A DNA stretch of 27,650 bases from Thozetella sp. PMI_491. Lineage: Eukaryota; Ascomycota; Sordariomycetes; Chaetosphaeriales; Chaetosphaeriaceae. The notes under the pieces are model-generated. The model was not told the origin of the DNA. It searched no databases and saw only the letters and a program-made list of their open reading frames with translations. The stretch is from assembly GCA_021432635.1 (NCBI GenBank), contig MU270070.1, forward strand, positions 4,935-32,584. Direction: 5' to 3'. This document shows, in pieces, positions 9,301-18,289 of the stretch. Within the stretch, counting starts at the first letter, position 1, and the number at the start of each line of letters is the position of its first letter. A program made the position numbers and the translations under genes.

Positions 9301-9565
9301 TGTAATACACACGGTATTAAGGGTTCTACCAGAGGTAAGGCAGGGACACTCTAGGGTAATCGGGCTGGATCGCTAGGATCTCGTAAGGGGAGAATAGTAG
9401 CTTTTTCCAATTGCAGAGCTAACTCTTAAAGAGTAGTGTTAGGGGAAGCCCCAAGCTTCTCTCTCCAGGATCTAGTTGAGCCGCTGGAGCGGGGGCGGTT
9501 CCCCACCGGCTCGTGGGTACAGCTGGCGCCAGTCGGCGCTGGTTCGCCTTCGGCCACACGTTACA
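9301..9565. repeat. Probable solo LTR (265 bp)
   Basis: Begins TGTAATACACACGG and ends CACACGTTACA, with TG...CA termini extended as TGTAA/TTACA. It is G+C-rich and sharply bounded by A+T-rich sequence. The flanks AGGAG (9296-9300) and AAGAG (9566-9570) differ by one G/A transition and may be the 5-bp duplication. No partner LTR is visible. It could alternatively be a short non-autonomous element. Confidence 0.55.
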
Positions 9566-9792
9566 AAGAGATTAAGAAATAGTCAAGATTGAGTAAAAAA
9601 CTAATATTTTTTACGTAGCTTATAACCTTATTTATACTAGCTAAAGCTTTAATAATTACTTCCTTAGTATAATACTATAATATTAGCCTTAAAAAGTAAA
9701 AAAAGAAACTAGAATAGGTTTTATCTTAGTAAGAGGTATACTTAAGTATATTATATAAGGTGTAGTAAGTAAAGCAACACGTCAGGCAAGGG

Positions 9793-9896
9793 AAGTTGTT
9801 CAAGGTCTAAGATAATTAGTACAGAAGTTATTTAAGATCTAACGTAGTAAGGAAGTTATTTAAGGTTTAAAATAACTTGCGCAGCAGATATTCTCT
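9793..9896. repeat. Three imperfect direct repeats in A+T-rich sequence
   Basis: GGAAGTTGTTCAAGGTCTAA, GAAGTTATTTAAGATCTAA and GGAAGTTATTTAAGGTTTAA follow one another with short spacers. They may belong to a degraded repeat end. No gene is seen from 9566 to 10600. The 10061-10330 part is G+C-balanced but unrecognised, and 10330-10560 is A+T-rich. Confidence 0.45.
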
Positions 9897-10920
9897 TATC
9901 CTCTTAGGCCTAGCCTATTAAAGAAAGGTTGTCGTCAATTAAGTTATCTTAGCTATGATAACCTTTTCTAAAGCTTCTATACCATAGTATAGCCGAAGCT
10001 ATCAAAAGCTAACTATAGTGTAGCTAAACCTTACTGCAAACATATGTTGTTGGGAGCGCACGAACAGATCATGGTGACTTTAGCAACTTTAATAGGCGTT
10101 GCACGTGACGCTAGTCGTGGCTTGTCAGCCCTGTCGAGCTCCGCATGTGAAGGTCAAGGATGAGGCTCTGCAAGCCCCGAGTAGCTGCATCTGTCAACGT
10201 AGATTAATTGTGATTATTACTGAATTTTCACTGTGCTTAGAGATACCGGGTATGGTATCTACTGTGGATTGACAGTTTTTCATTTCTTCTGTGTGCGCGG
10301 CCCAACTTTTGAGGCTTGCAAAAGATAAATTACCTTGCATATATAAATAAATGCTTTCACTATTTAAAAAAGATGGAAAAGCTAAATAAATATAAGAAAG
10401 TAATAAGAGAGTTTAATCTATTAATTAAAACAGTTGAAAATATAAAAGCTCTTGAATATTAAACTTAAACAAATAAACCACCTTTATACCCTGTATTATA
10501 AGTCTTATATTAATCTATATAATTTAGAGTGAAATTATATAACTAAGTTCTCTTAAAGAGGGCTACTGCCCTATATGAAAGCCCTAGTTCCTCTGGTTTA
10601 ATTAGGCGCAGGGGTTAGAAGGGTATTCACCTTCTGTATGGAATGAGTGTTAGTGTAGCACTGGGTGGATTTAGTTGTGTTGTGCGTGTAAAGCAGTAAC
10701 GAGCACTTATTGGGGCAACTGAGGAAGTTCTGCAGTGATACAGTATGAGATAGTGGCAAATTGCTGATCGAAGTAAAGTATGCCGCTTTACTGTTTACAC
10801 TGTAGCCCCCTATGCTGACCTTCACTAGTGCTAGCCGCAGTGATGTCGTGAGGCCTTACTTCGGGCGGCCCCTCAAACCTATCGTGCCATATCAACATTC
10901 CCTCTTCTGAGACAAGGAAG

Positions 10921-12417
10921 TTACCGTCTGCGTCGCATACTGCTAAATGCCCAAGTATCATACCCGAAGTCCACTCCTATCTCTACTAACTTTTCAGCCA
11001 CGCCGCCATTATCTAACCGCTCCCCCGTGTCACATCTAATTCTTTTAAGCTTAGGAAACCACCCTTGGGAAGTCGTCTCTACGAGACGTAGCAGGGCCTT
11101 AGCTAGGCGCGGTAAACCCACAGTGTCAGCATTATTTGCTAATCGTAGAGAAACGATTGATGAAGGGAGAAGCTGGCTGAGGGTGTTCTTATCCTCCGGT
11201 ATTTCGACTGGGCTATTGAATAGGAATACTGAGTTGAGGAACAAATCTTGAAGGACGGGGAAGCTGTTTAAAGTTGTTATCGGCTCCGGGAGGAAAGCTC
11301 CATTTACAATGTGAGCTTTGACTAGATCAAGTTGGAGTGTTTTGAGTGTATGCTTATGCTTGCCGAGATGCCTGACGATGTCGGAGGGTGGTATATAGTC
11401 GTCGCTTAAAACTAATTAATATTAAGTCAGTGGGTCAACAGGAACAGAGCTAAGTAGGAGAGCTTTTTTATATAGGCTAGTTTCCAATCCTTAGAGAACC
11501 AAACAGGCCGAAATTGTACGTTAAAAACAGTAGGGGGCATCTGGAGGCTTACCGGCCTCGTAAACAAATGTCTCGAGGCATTCGCAGCGAGAAAGGAGCA
11601 ATCCAAGGTCTGATCCCGTTACATCATTCCCGCCAACAATGCAGATATCCTTTAGCCTTGGTAAAAACAGGTCTAAGCTCTTTATGCCCTGACCGCAGCA
11701 GTAGGTAAGGTGGAGATTACTTATTGAGCCTGACGAGATTTCGTAAATGCCGCCTAGGCGATGTCATAAGTCTAAATTCGTTGCCACGATCTCGAGGGTC
11801 CGGATCGGAAGGTTAGAAAGACCGGCGGAATTTAAAGACAATAAAGGGATAGTACGGTCAGATGGGCCGGGACTGAAGGCGAGCCAAGTCAAGTTAGGAA
11901 GGCATGATAGGAGTATGCCTGCCAGCTCGTCACCTCCAGGGCTGTAACGTTCGTTGTCTTGGTTTGGCCGAGATGCTCGGAACGGGGCGAGAAAACTACT
12001 CAAGTCGATCCCGCGGGCCTCCGCAGCTTCTTTCAGGATAGCCTCGATTTTCTCTTCGTCCTTAGAGAGAAGGTAGAAAGGCAAATAAAGCCTCTTGACT
12101 AGTAAACCAAGGTCGCGGCGCTCTGAGACTGTCCAGAGAAAGCGGTTGAGACGCCAGTCCCAAAAGTAGTCGATTACTCGCCAAGGGTTGTCATACCCAG
12201 GGACGAATTCATGATGTAGGATCCTCTGGGCAATATGACAAAGTCGTCTTAATACCAGGCAAATGGAAGATAGCGTCTGGAGATCCGAGGAATGCCACGA
12301 CCGACTGTCCTTTTCTTTTCTGACGAGGAATAAGCGTGGCGTTTCCTGCGGCTCACGACAGTATAAGCAGAAGCCTTGCAAGGCGAGCGAAAGGATTTCA
12401 GTTGGTAGACTGGCCAA
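10921..12417 (-). pseudogene. F-box protein gene with one in-frame stop
   Basis: The start at 12417 gives MASLPTEILSLALQGFC, an F-box-like N-terminus, followed by DLQTLSSICLVLRRLCHIAQ and HEFVPGYDNPW as in many fungal F-box proteins (SCF ubiquitin ligase substrate adaptors). The frame runs to TGA at 11766-11764 (codon 218) and continues unbroken (HRLGGIYEISSGS...CLETFVYEA). A phase-1 intron at 11552-11412 (GTAAGC...CTGAC...TTAG) restores the frame into 11411-10921 (DDYIPPSDIVRHL, FPVLQDLFLNSVF, GVDFGYDTWAFS). The two parts sum to 452 codons. Leucine-rich spacing in the C-terminal half suggests LRR-like repeats. The TGA fits a single CGA-to-TGA change, so this is a young pseudogene, a truncated protein or a sequencing error. 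Confidence 0.75.
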
Positions 12418-12596
12418 AGTCGACGAATGCGAGAGCTAACTCGAGTCCATAATGGTAAGAGAGAGTGATGCTGGTGGGGTAAGGGATGGAAGATAAGGAC
12501 ACGAGCACTAAGGGCTTTTTATACTGCGTTACTGCTTCTATCTGGCCCAGGACACAGCTCAGCTGAGTATAGGTTAGGCTTCGGCCCCACTTGACC

Positions 12597-12604
12597 TTAT
12601 ATAG
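12597..12604 (-). promoter_or_regulatory. TATA box upstream of the F-box gene
   Basis: The minus strand reads CTATATAA about 180 bases upstream of the F-box ATG. CCAAT (on the + strand) lies at 12624-12628, just beyond it. From 12660 to 13030 I see nothing else. Confidence 0.45.
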
Positions 12605-13030
12605 GGCGTGGCTCATCATCGAGCCAATAAAGAAAAAGGAAACTTGACCTTCTTCCTGTGGGATCTAATCACATTACCAACTGGCGGCGCAGCACATAGA
12701 GGAGTACTAACAAATTATAAACCAAGTGGCGTAATAGTTAAGCTGAATAATATACGCAACACTCTAAATAACTAGTATAATTTTCTCAACGTTTGGATAC
12801 AGAATTCTACACTTTCAGTATAAGAAGCTAAATCTTTTAAGAGTTTCCTATGAATTTATATCTGTAGTAGTTTAGCTTAACAAAGGCAGCTCAATTTAGG
12901 GATATAAATCAAGTTTAAATCGAGCATATAAGTTGAAACGAGCGTACAATCGAAAGCGTTTAAAATAGCCGTCATTCATCTCTTTTCCTTACTCACATTC
13001 AACTTTCAGCATCGCACTCTAAGACTGTCT

Positions 13031-13651
13031 CTAACTATATGTGGGCCCCCATTGACTAGTACTAAGCTGAAAAGTTTGGTCTCTCTACCAACCATAGGAA
13101 ACCCAGACGTCGTACACATATAATCCAGCTGCATATACACCTAACCCTGCTACTGCCCACACTTGCTTAACTTTAGATTAGAGAGAGGTTATGTTTAACC
13201 CGTGACACACAGCAGAGCAATCGACAAAAGCTTAGGTTCTACTGTTTGCTGCGTGGTCGTTATTATATGTTTCGCCCAATTTAGTAACCATGCAGGCGAG
13301 CTATTTGTTAATTAGCTTCTGTATCATTTGTAAAATCCTTGACCCGCTTATCGCGTTATCTCTTACACAAGCAGCAGCGCTTCTTTTCTCAATATACCCC
13401 TAGGATATTACTTGGTTCGGGGTTGCTTATCGGTAGATCTCGTCAATTTTTAATCGATCCAGAGAGTTTATATAATTGTCCTGCCATGTTTTGTCGCTAG
13501 TTGTTTCGTTGAAGCCCCCGACAGGGACAAACTAGAGTAAAGTCCCATTAAGAATAATAAGATCATCTACTCGCACGACAGCAGCATAAGTAAAGCTGGC
13601 TAGGAGCAAAGAAAAGATAGAAATAAGGAAGAAGGCGGGATAACGAGACAT
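13031..13651 (-). pseudogene. Decayed gene for a secreted protein
   Basis: ATG at 13651 opens MSRYPAFFLISIFSLLLASF, then TYA: a clear signal peptide with a small-residue cleavage site. The same frame stays readable for 207 codons to TAG at 13033-13031 but holds seven internal stops, all TAG or TAA. Each is explicable as a C-to-T or G-to-A change of Gln or Trp codons, as RIP would make. Legible segments include FNETTSDKTWQDNYINSLDR, EKRSAAACVRDNAISGSRI and a hydrophobic VWAVAGLGVYAAGLY that could be a membrane helix. There are no indels. I do not recognise the family. It sits next to two other secreted-protein genes. Confidence 0.6.
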
Positions 13652-13802
13652 CTTTCTAAGTGTATTGCGCTTGGCCGTAAGAATTTGGAATTTGAAATCC
13701 GACAAGATTTAAGGCGTAAATTGCAAGCTGAATAGACTTCGAGTAAGCAGGGTAGTCGTTGTTGACCATTTTTCACCTCCTTTCTCGAGGGGTTCTTCGC
13801 TG

Positions 13803-13810
13803 ATTTATAT
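13803..13810 (-). promoter_or_regulatory. TATA box upstream of the decayed secreted-protein gene
   Basis: The minus strand reads ATATAAAT about 155 bases before the ATG at 13651, supporting a once-functional gene. The stretch 13812-14640 has no gene I can support. It includes a T-rich imperfect repeat (TTGTGATTCT and variants, about 13938-14050) and an open but unrecognised + frame at about 14245-14453. Confidence 0.4.
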
Positions 13811-14722
13811 CTTCTACCGACTGTGTAAACTAAGGGAAAACAGACGGTATGCCGCTACACTGCCCAATTATTTCCGTATATAGGAACGGCACCAACCTCC
13901 AGAAAGTGTCTAGGTTCTAGCATTAGATCCTACTTTAGACTGTTGGTACTTTTGGTTTCGGTTGTGATTCTACGTCCTCTGTTGGCACTTTTTGCGACCT
14001 TTGGTGATTCTAGATTCAATTGTTGTGATTCTGCCTTCGATTGTTTGTCAATTCTCGATGGCTTAGACAACAGAAGTGAAACCAACACCCGTGTCGGCAG
14101 GGAGTTTTGATTCTAAAATACAAAGGCACAGCTACCTAGTAGTCAGGTCCCGCCACCACCCACCACCGGAAAAGCGGTGCTTTCTCGCTCCCAGGAGCTA
14201 ACAAGAACCGCAAGGCGTAAACGCCCCTTTTTCTGCCTTGGGGTCCACAGAGCTAACAACAACTGTCGCTGCCCTGCGCAGCATCTCCTTCGCATATCGG
14301 TCCAGTCTCATTGGATTTTGGGAAATAACTGAAAGTTGCCAGATTGCAATCCTACCTTGCAGCCACGTCAGACACTATCCAGTAGACCATACCCTGGCTA
14401 ACGAGCCTAAGATTTCTCGAACAGTTCTACCAATACGACTAGAGAATTTGTAGAGAGAGATCACCAAGAGTGTTACTTTCTTTGATTTTCCCCAGGCACT
14501 GCAGGAAATCTGCATGGGGCATCTAAAAGGCTTCTAGGCCAAGGATGAGAAGTGGAGTTATTACTAAGTCTTCCAGTACGTGCCTTTTTAAGATATTTTG
14601 ATATTTATTTGTCTAATGTCATGGAAAAGACTAAGACAAACAGCTTCTAGCGAAAATAAGAACGAATGGTACATCTCGGAGCATCCTCGCCGATGACAGA
14701 CCCAGCAAGCCTAGCGCATCGA

Positions 14723-15067
14723 TCAATAGGTGTTGCAACTCCAGCCCCAAGCACCACCATTACAGGTAGCATAAGATCTAACCCCCACAGTTTCAAAGCA
14801 ATACAGGTTGAGATTGACACCCTGCTTTTCGCCTCCGTTTTGATGCAGGCAATTCCAATCGTAACACCCATCCCCGTCTTTAATAGCCACCCAATCGTCT
14901 CCGTACTCGCGAGCACAAGCGTCCTCGATATCGATACTGCTTCTCTTCTGTAGGCCCTTAATTGAGTGCGCCGGACTATCTGTCGATGGCATAGCAAGGG
15001 CGGCAACAGGACTAGCGAGAAGAGCAAAGGAGGTAATAGTACCGAAGAGAGCAGAGTGAAGGAGCAT
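14723..15067 (-). CDS. Small secreted six-cysteine protein (effector-like)
   Basis: 114 residues from the ATG at 15067. I prefer this to the in-frame ATG at 15097 because it places a signal peptide (MLLHSALFGTITSFALLASP, then VAALA) directly at the N-terminus. A dibasic KR after GLQ, a likely Kex2 site, precedes the mature domain. That domain has six cysteines spaced CX16CX4CX16CX11CX8C, with YGDDW, GCYDWNC and WGWSC motifs, suggesting three disulfides. It is paralogous to the gene at 16024-16356. No intron is needed. The family is not recognised. Secreted effector, antimicrobial or cell-surface roles are all possible, and none is shown by the sequence. Confidence 0.85.
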   Translation of the reverse strand: MLLHSALFGTITSFALLASPVAALAMPSTDSPAHSIKGLQKRSSIDIEDACAREYGDDWVAIKDGDGCYDWNCLHQNGGEKQGVNLNLYCFETVGVRSYATCNGGAWGWSCNTY

Positions 15068-15315
15068 GTTGGCGGCTATTTGGGAATGAATCAGCAACCA
15101 GCGCTGGAACTGAGGTGCCCGGAAGTTTTATGATGTATTGCAGAGGAGGAGCTTCTTACTTGATGAGAACTTACAAGTGCAAGTAGATGGTATCCAGGTA
15201 GTTGAATACGGTAGTTCGATGTTAAAAAAACCCCTAAAAACAAATAGATGGTATGTTTACTAATTTGAGGAGAAGTGAGGATAAAAAGCAGCTTGATCAA
15301 GAGAATTGGTGTTGT

Positions 15316-15323
15316 CTTTATAG
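15316..15323 (-). promoter_or_regulatory. TATA box for the minus-strand six-cysteine gene
   Basis: The minus strand reads CTATAAAG about 250 bases upstream of the 15067 ATG, leaving a longish 5' UTR. Confidence 0.45.
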
Positions 15324-15808
15324 AAAAGCCTTCACTATTGGACTTAACCAGGCGCGTGTATATGAAAATTAGTAATTATCTCTGATTCTTTCACGCATAG
15401 GTTGTTGGTTCGCATGATCTTCTGTGATCAACATATAAAGGCATAGCCCAGGGCAGGATTCGTGTCTCGCCACAACAGGGCTCAGAATCCTTGATCCTAT
15501 CCAGAAGCATCATACTGAGCAAACATTGAGCAAACTGTTACAATATCTGATACGCCTCTTTTTTTAACACCTTCATCGTCATAGATGATCAAAATGCCTC
15601 GCCTCAGCATTGAATCCTGCTAGGCAAATCTAAAGTCCGTCTCTACACAAGGGTGGTGGTTGGGCCAACAGATGATCCTGCGAGGCTATCCCGCGGATCT
15701 AATATTCGCCTCGTGCTTCCGGATTCAGGAAAGTGTGTTAGAAAGGGTCCTTGAAACCCGGCAAGGGACTGAAAGCAAAGTCCTGGTTTAACATTGCAGA
15801 GGGTTGTC

Positions 15809-15816
15809 TATAAATA
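15809..15816 (+). promoter_or_regulatory. TATA box and pyrimidine-rich start region for the plus-strand six-cysteine gene
   Basis: TATAAATA lies 208 bases before the ATG at 16024 and is followed by a C/T-rich tract (CCTCTTCACTCCCCC) typical of fungal transcription starts. The decamer TGTGATCAAC occurs at both 15423-15432 and 15881-15890 in this divergent intergenic region. Confidence 0.55.
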
Positions 15817-16023
15817 TAGGTACGCCCGACCTCTTCACTCCCCCAGAACAACAACCTGGCCACCCACTACCATAAACTGCTGTGATCAACCTTCATTTCC
15901 AAAGCTCCATTGCAAAGACAAGCTTCCATCTAGGACTCAAAATAAGATACTGACAGTGTGACCCACCCAGCTCAAGATTTGTCGCCATCTTCACTAATAA
16001 CACGAAATTAAACAGTTACCAAC

Positions 16024-16356
16024 ATGTTCGCAAATCCGGCGGCCGCTATTGGTTCTATTGTCGGCTACCTTGCCGTTGGTGCCTTTGCCTCCCCTACGCC
16101 TTGGGAGAGCGATCCAGCCCCAAAGCATCGCCGTGGCTGGCTTGGAGGCGTTGACGTAGACGGTGCTTGCAAGATTCAATACGGCGACTCATGGTCAGCC
16201 GACAGAAATGGAGGCGGCTGTTATGATTGGGTATGCAAAAACGGCGACGATCGGGAAAACGTCAATATGAATGTCGCTTGCGTTTCGCAATATGGCGTAA
16301 ACAAAGCATATGCCGGATGTGGAAGGACTGTTTGGGACTGGGCGTGTTATTATTAA
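16024..16356 (+). CDS. Small secreted six-cysteine protein, paralogue of 14723-15067
   Basis: 110 residues starting in a good context (CCAACATG). The N-terminus MFANPAAAIGSIVGYLAVGA, then FAS, is a signal peptide. A short propeptide ends at RR (PKHRRGW), a probable Kex2-type site. The mature part has six cysteines spaced CX16CX4CX14CX12CX8C with QYGDSW, GCYDWVC and WDWAC, matching the paralogue at every cysteine and at the YG, CYDW and W.W.C positions. It is transcribed divergently from its paralogue across about 950 bp, each gene with its own TATA box. Function unknown. Beyond 16370 to 17050 I see no gene, and A+T content rises from about 16700. Confidence 0.87.
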   Translation: MFANPAAAIGSIVGYLAVGAFASPTPWESDPAPKHRRGWLGGVDVDGACKIQYGDSWSADRNGGGCYDWVCKNGDDRENVNMNVACVSQYGVNKAYAGCGRTVWDWACYY

Positions 16357-17053
16357 GTCGATTATCTCCTGTCCAATATTTAGGAAATGTGAAAGGTCGA
16401 GGCTCACAGATAAACACGGGCTAACAATCCTGATAAAGAATACTATATACTTTGTATGTAAAGTAGGTAGTCAACAGAGGCTACGAGAGTGGCGGTGAAA
16501 GATTCTGTGCATCTTGTAGAAATAGGATGGGGCAGCTAGGGCGCCTAATTATGTGGGAGATGACCAGTATTATGAGTAGGGCTCCCAAACACTTTATATG
16601 GTGCCTGGAGTCTCTTCCCTGTAAAGCTCCTAGGTATATAGCTGTGATAGGGCCGAATGTTTGTTAATGCGATGTGGTTCAGGTCTAGATTGTGAATAAT
16701 GACTTAAATGGATGTATACTAAGGAAATACCGCTGTTGGGGGAGTTTGTTTCTAAGGCTGTTTGAAAAATTGAGTTTTGATAATAGTTTTAGACTCTTGA
16801 TGAACTGGTTTGCTTGACATCCTATGTAAATCGTCTGTTTGTTAGATGCTGCTAAACAGAAATAAAGTAAAGTTATAAGAAAAAAGAATGTTAATATTTG
16901 ATTGTTAATACCCTTTTTAAATAAAATAATTTAATATTTTAGTCGGGGTATTTTTATATAATAAATATTATACCTAATATCTTTAAATATAGTGAAAATC
17001 TAGTAATAACTATAGTTATATCTTTAGTAGATATAGCTACTTATATTATTATA

Positions 17054-17097
17054 ACATAATCTATAAGCGAGTGACAAATATAAGCGAGTGACAAATT
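17054..17097 (+). repeat. Left TIR of the Fot1/pogo element
   Basis: Starts ACATAATCT and contains two adjacent copies of the 17-mer ATAAGCGAGTGACAAAT (17063-17079 and 17080-17096). In the right TIR the same unit reads GACGAAT, so CG has become CA here. Confidence 0.9.
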
Positions 17098-17151
17098 CCC
17101 CACTATTTTACCTACCCCTTATATTTACACTATTCTTTCTATTAAACCAAG

Positions 17152-18067
17152 ATGAAAAAGCAATTAAAGGAGTTAGATATAATTATAGCCCTCAAAGCCC
17201 TTAAAAATAGCTATATTAAATATGTGCTTACAACAGTAAGGATTTATAACGTCTTTAAAGCAACCCTCTGTTATTGATATACCGGTACACCCTTACGATA
17301 TAATATTACACCTAACTCGTATAAACTCACCAATCTAAAAGAGTAAGCACTTTTTAACTATATAATCAACCTAGGAACACAAGTATTCCCTCTAGATTAA
17401 GTAGTGTAGAAGATATAGCTAACAAGCTTCTATATATATGCGACACACCCCTAATAGGTAAATAATAGGCCTTTAATTTTATATAGTGTTAACCAGCCCT
17501 TTATATATAGTATACATATAAATATAATTATTAAAGGGCTTTATATAAAGATCTTAAGCTTATAAAAGCATAGTTTAATCTTATATAAAATATAAAGGCT
17601 AAATAGGAGATCTTAAAGGAAGATCAGTAAAACTTTAATAAAACTAGTTTTATAATAGGTATTATATATATAGAAATAGTTGTTATAACTTTAGATAGCT
17701 ATTCTAGGGCTAAACTAGCCTAGCTAGATAATTATAAGTGGGTTATAATTATCTAAGTTATAAGTATAACTAGTAAAGCTATCCCTTTATTTATTATCCT
17801 AGCTAGCTAATACTATTTTATTAACTAGTATAAAAAGTGTAGCTTATTAGTTAGCTAGGCTATTAACCCTATTAAAAACAGTTAGACTATAAATAAGATA
17901 GGCTATATATAGATCTAGTATTTTAATCGTGTTATATATAACTATATAAGGGGTAAATATTAGCTTCTTATACTAAATAGTTATAAAAGCTACTATTCGG
18001 CTCGATTTAAAGCCTATTATAAGGCTAATAATATTATTATACTTTATATACTAGCCTATTTATCTTA
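17152..18067 (+). pseudogene. Fot1/pogo transposase, N-terminal and central part (RIP-inactivated)
   Basis: An ATG at 17152 opens MKKQLKELDIIIALKALKNS, followed by a helix-turn-helix-like region and a decayed CENP-B/pogo DNA-binding segment (LKE-stop-ALFNYIINLGTQVFP). Numerous TAG/TAA stops interrupt it from about codon 41 onward. The frame resumes after the MULE insertion at 21500. Transposases of this class cut and paste DNA at TA sites using a DDE/D active site. The catalytic residues cannot be read reliably here. Confidence 0.7.
18060..18067. repeat. Target duplication of the MULE, left copy (TTATCTTA)
   Basis: Repeated exactly at 21492-21499 outside the other end. It could be 9 bp if a T/C transition is allowed. 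Confidence 0.85.
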
Positions 18068-18160
18068 GGGAATTACTATAAACGTATAACGAATTACTAT
18101 AAATGTATAATCTTATAGATATATAATAGTTTTACCGCTTCTTATTAGCCTAAAATTTTA
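18068..18160 (+). repeat. Left TIR of the MULE
   Basis: 93 bp beginning GGGAATTACTATAAACG. It has ten mismatches with the right TIR, every one a transition. A 21-bp unit starting GAATTACTATAAA is tandemly repeated at 18070-18090 and 18091-18111. The inner end is TTTTACCGCTTCTTATTAGC. Confidence 0.92.
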
Positions 18161-18289
18161 ATGTTAATATATATACCACACTTAAAATTCTGCTAAAGTA
18201 TCTTAAGCTATCTTAGCTGTTTTTCTTTAGTCAAGCTAATATAAATATATCTCGTCCCCTCTTTAAAAAGCTTTAGTTAAACTATAGTA

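Noticed and set aside
9793..9896. CRISPR-like repeat array
   Set aside because: Imperfect, too few units, no uniform spacers, and the window is eukaryotic.
10598..10825. Minus-strand ORF of 75 residues
   Set aside because: No domain, signal peptide, promoter or splice context; low-complexity Thr/Asn-rich end.
14666..14953. Plus-strand ORF of 95 residues
   Set aside because: Antisense shadow of the six-cysteine gene at 14723-15067, with no motif of its own.
16195..16498. Short ORFs in other frames around the second six-cysteine gene
   Set aside because: They overlap the well-supported secreted-protein gene and lack features.
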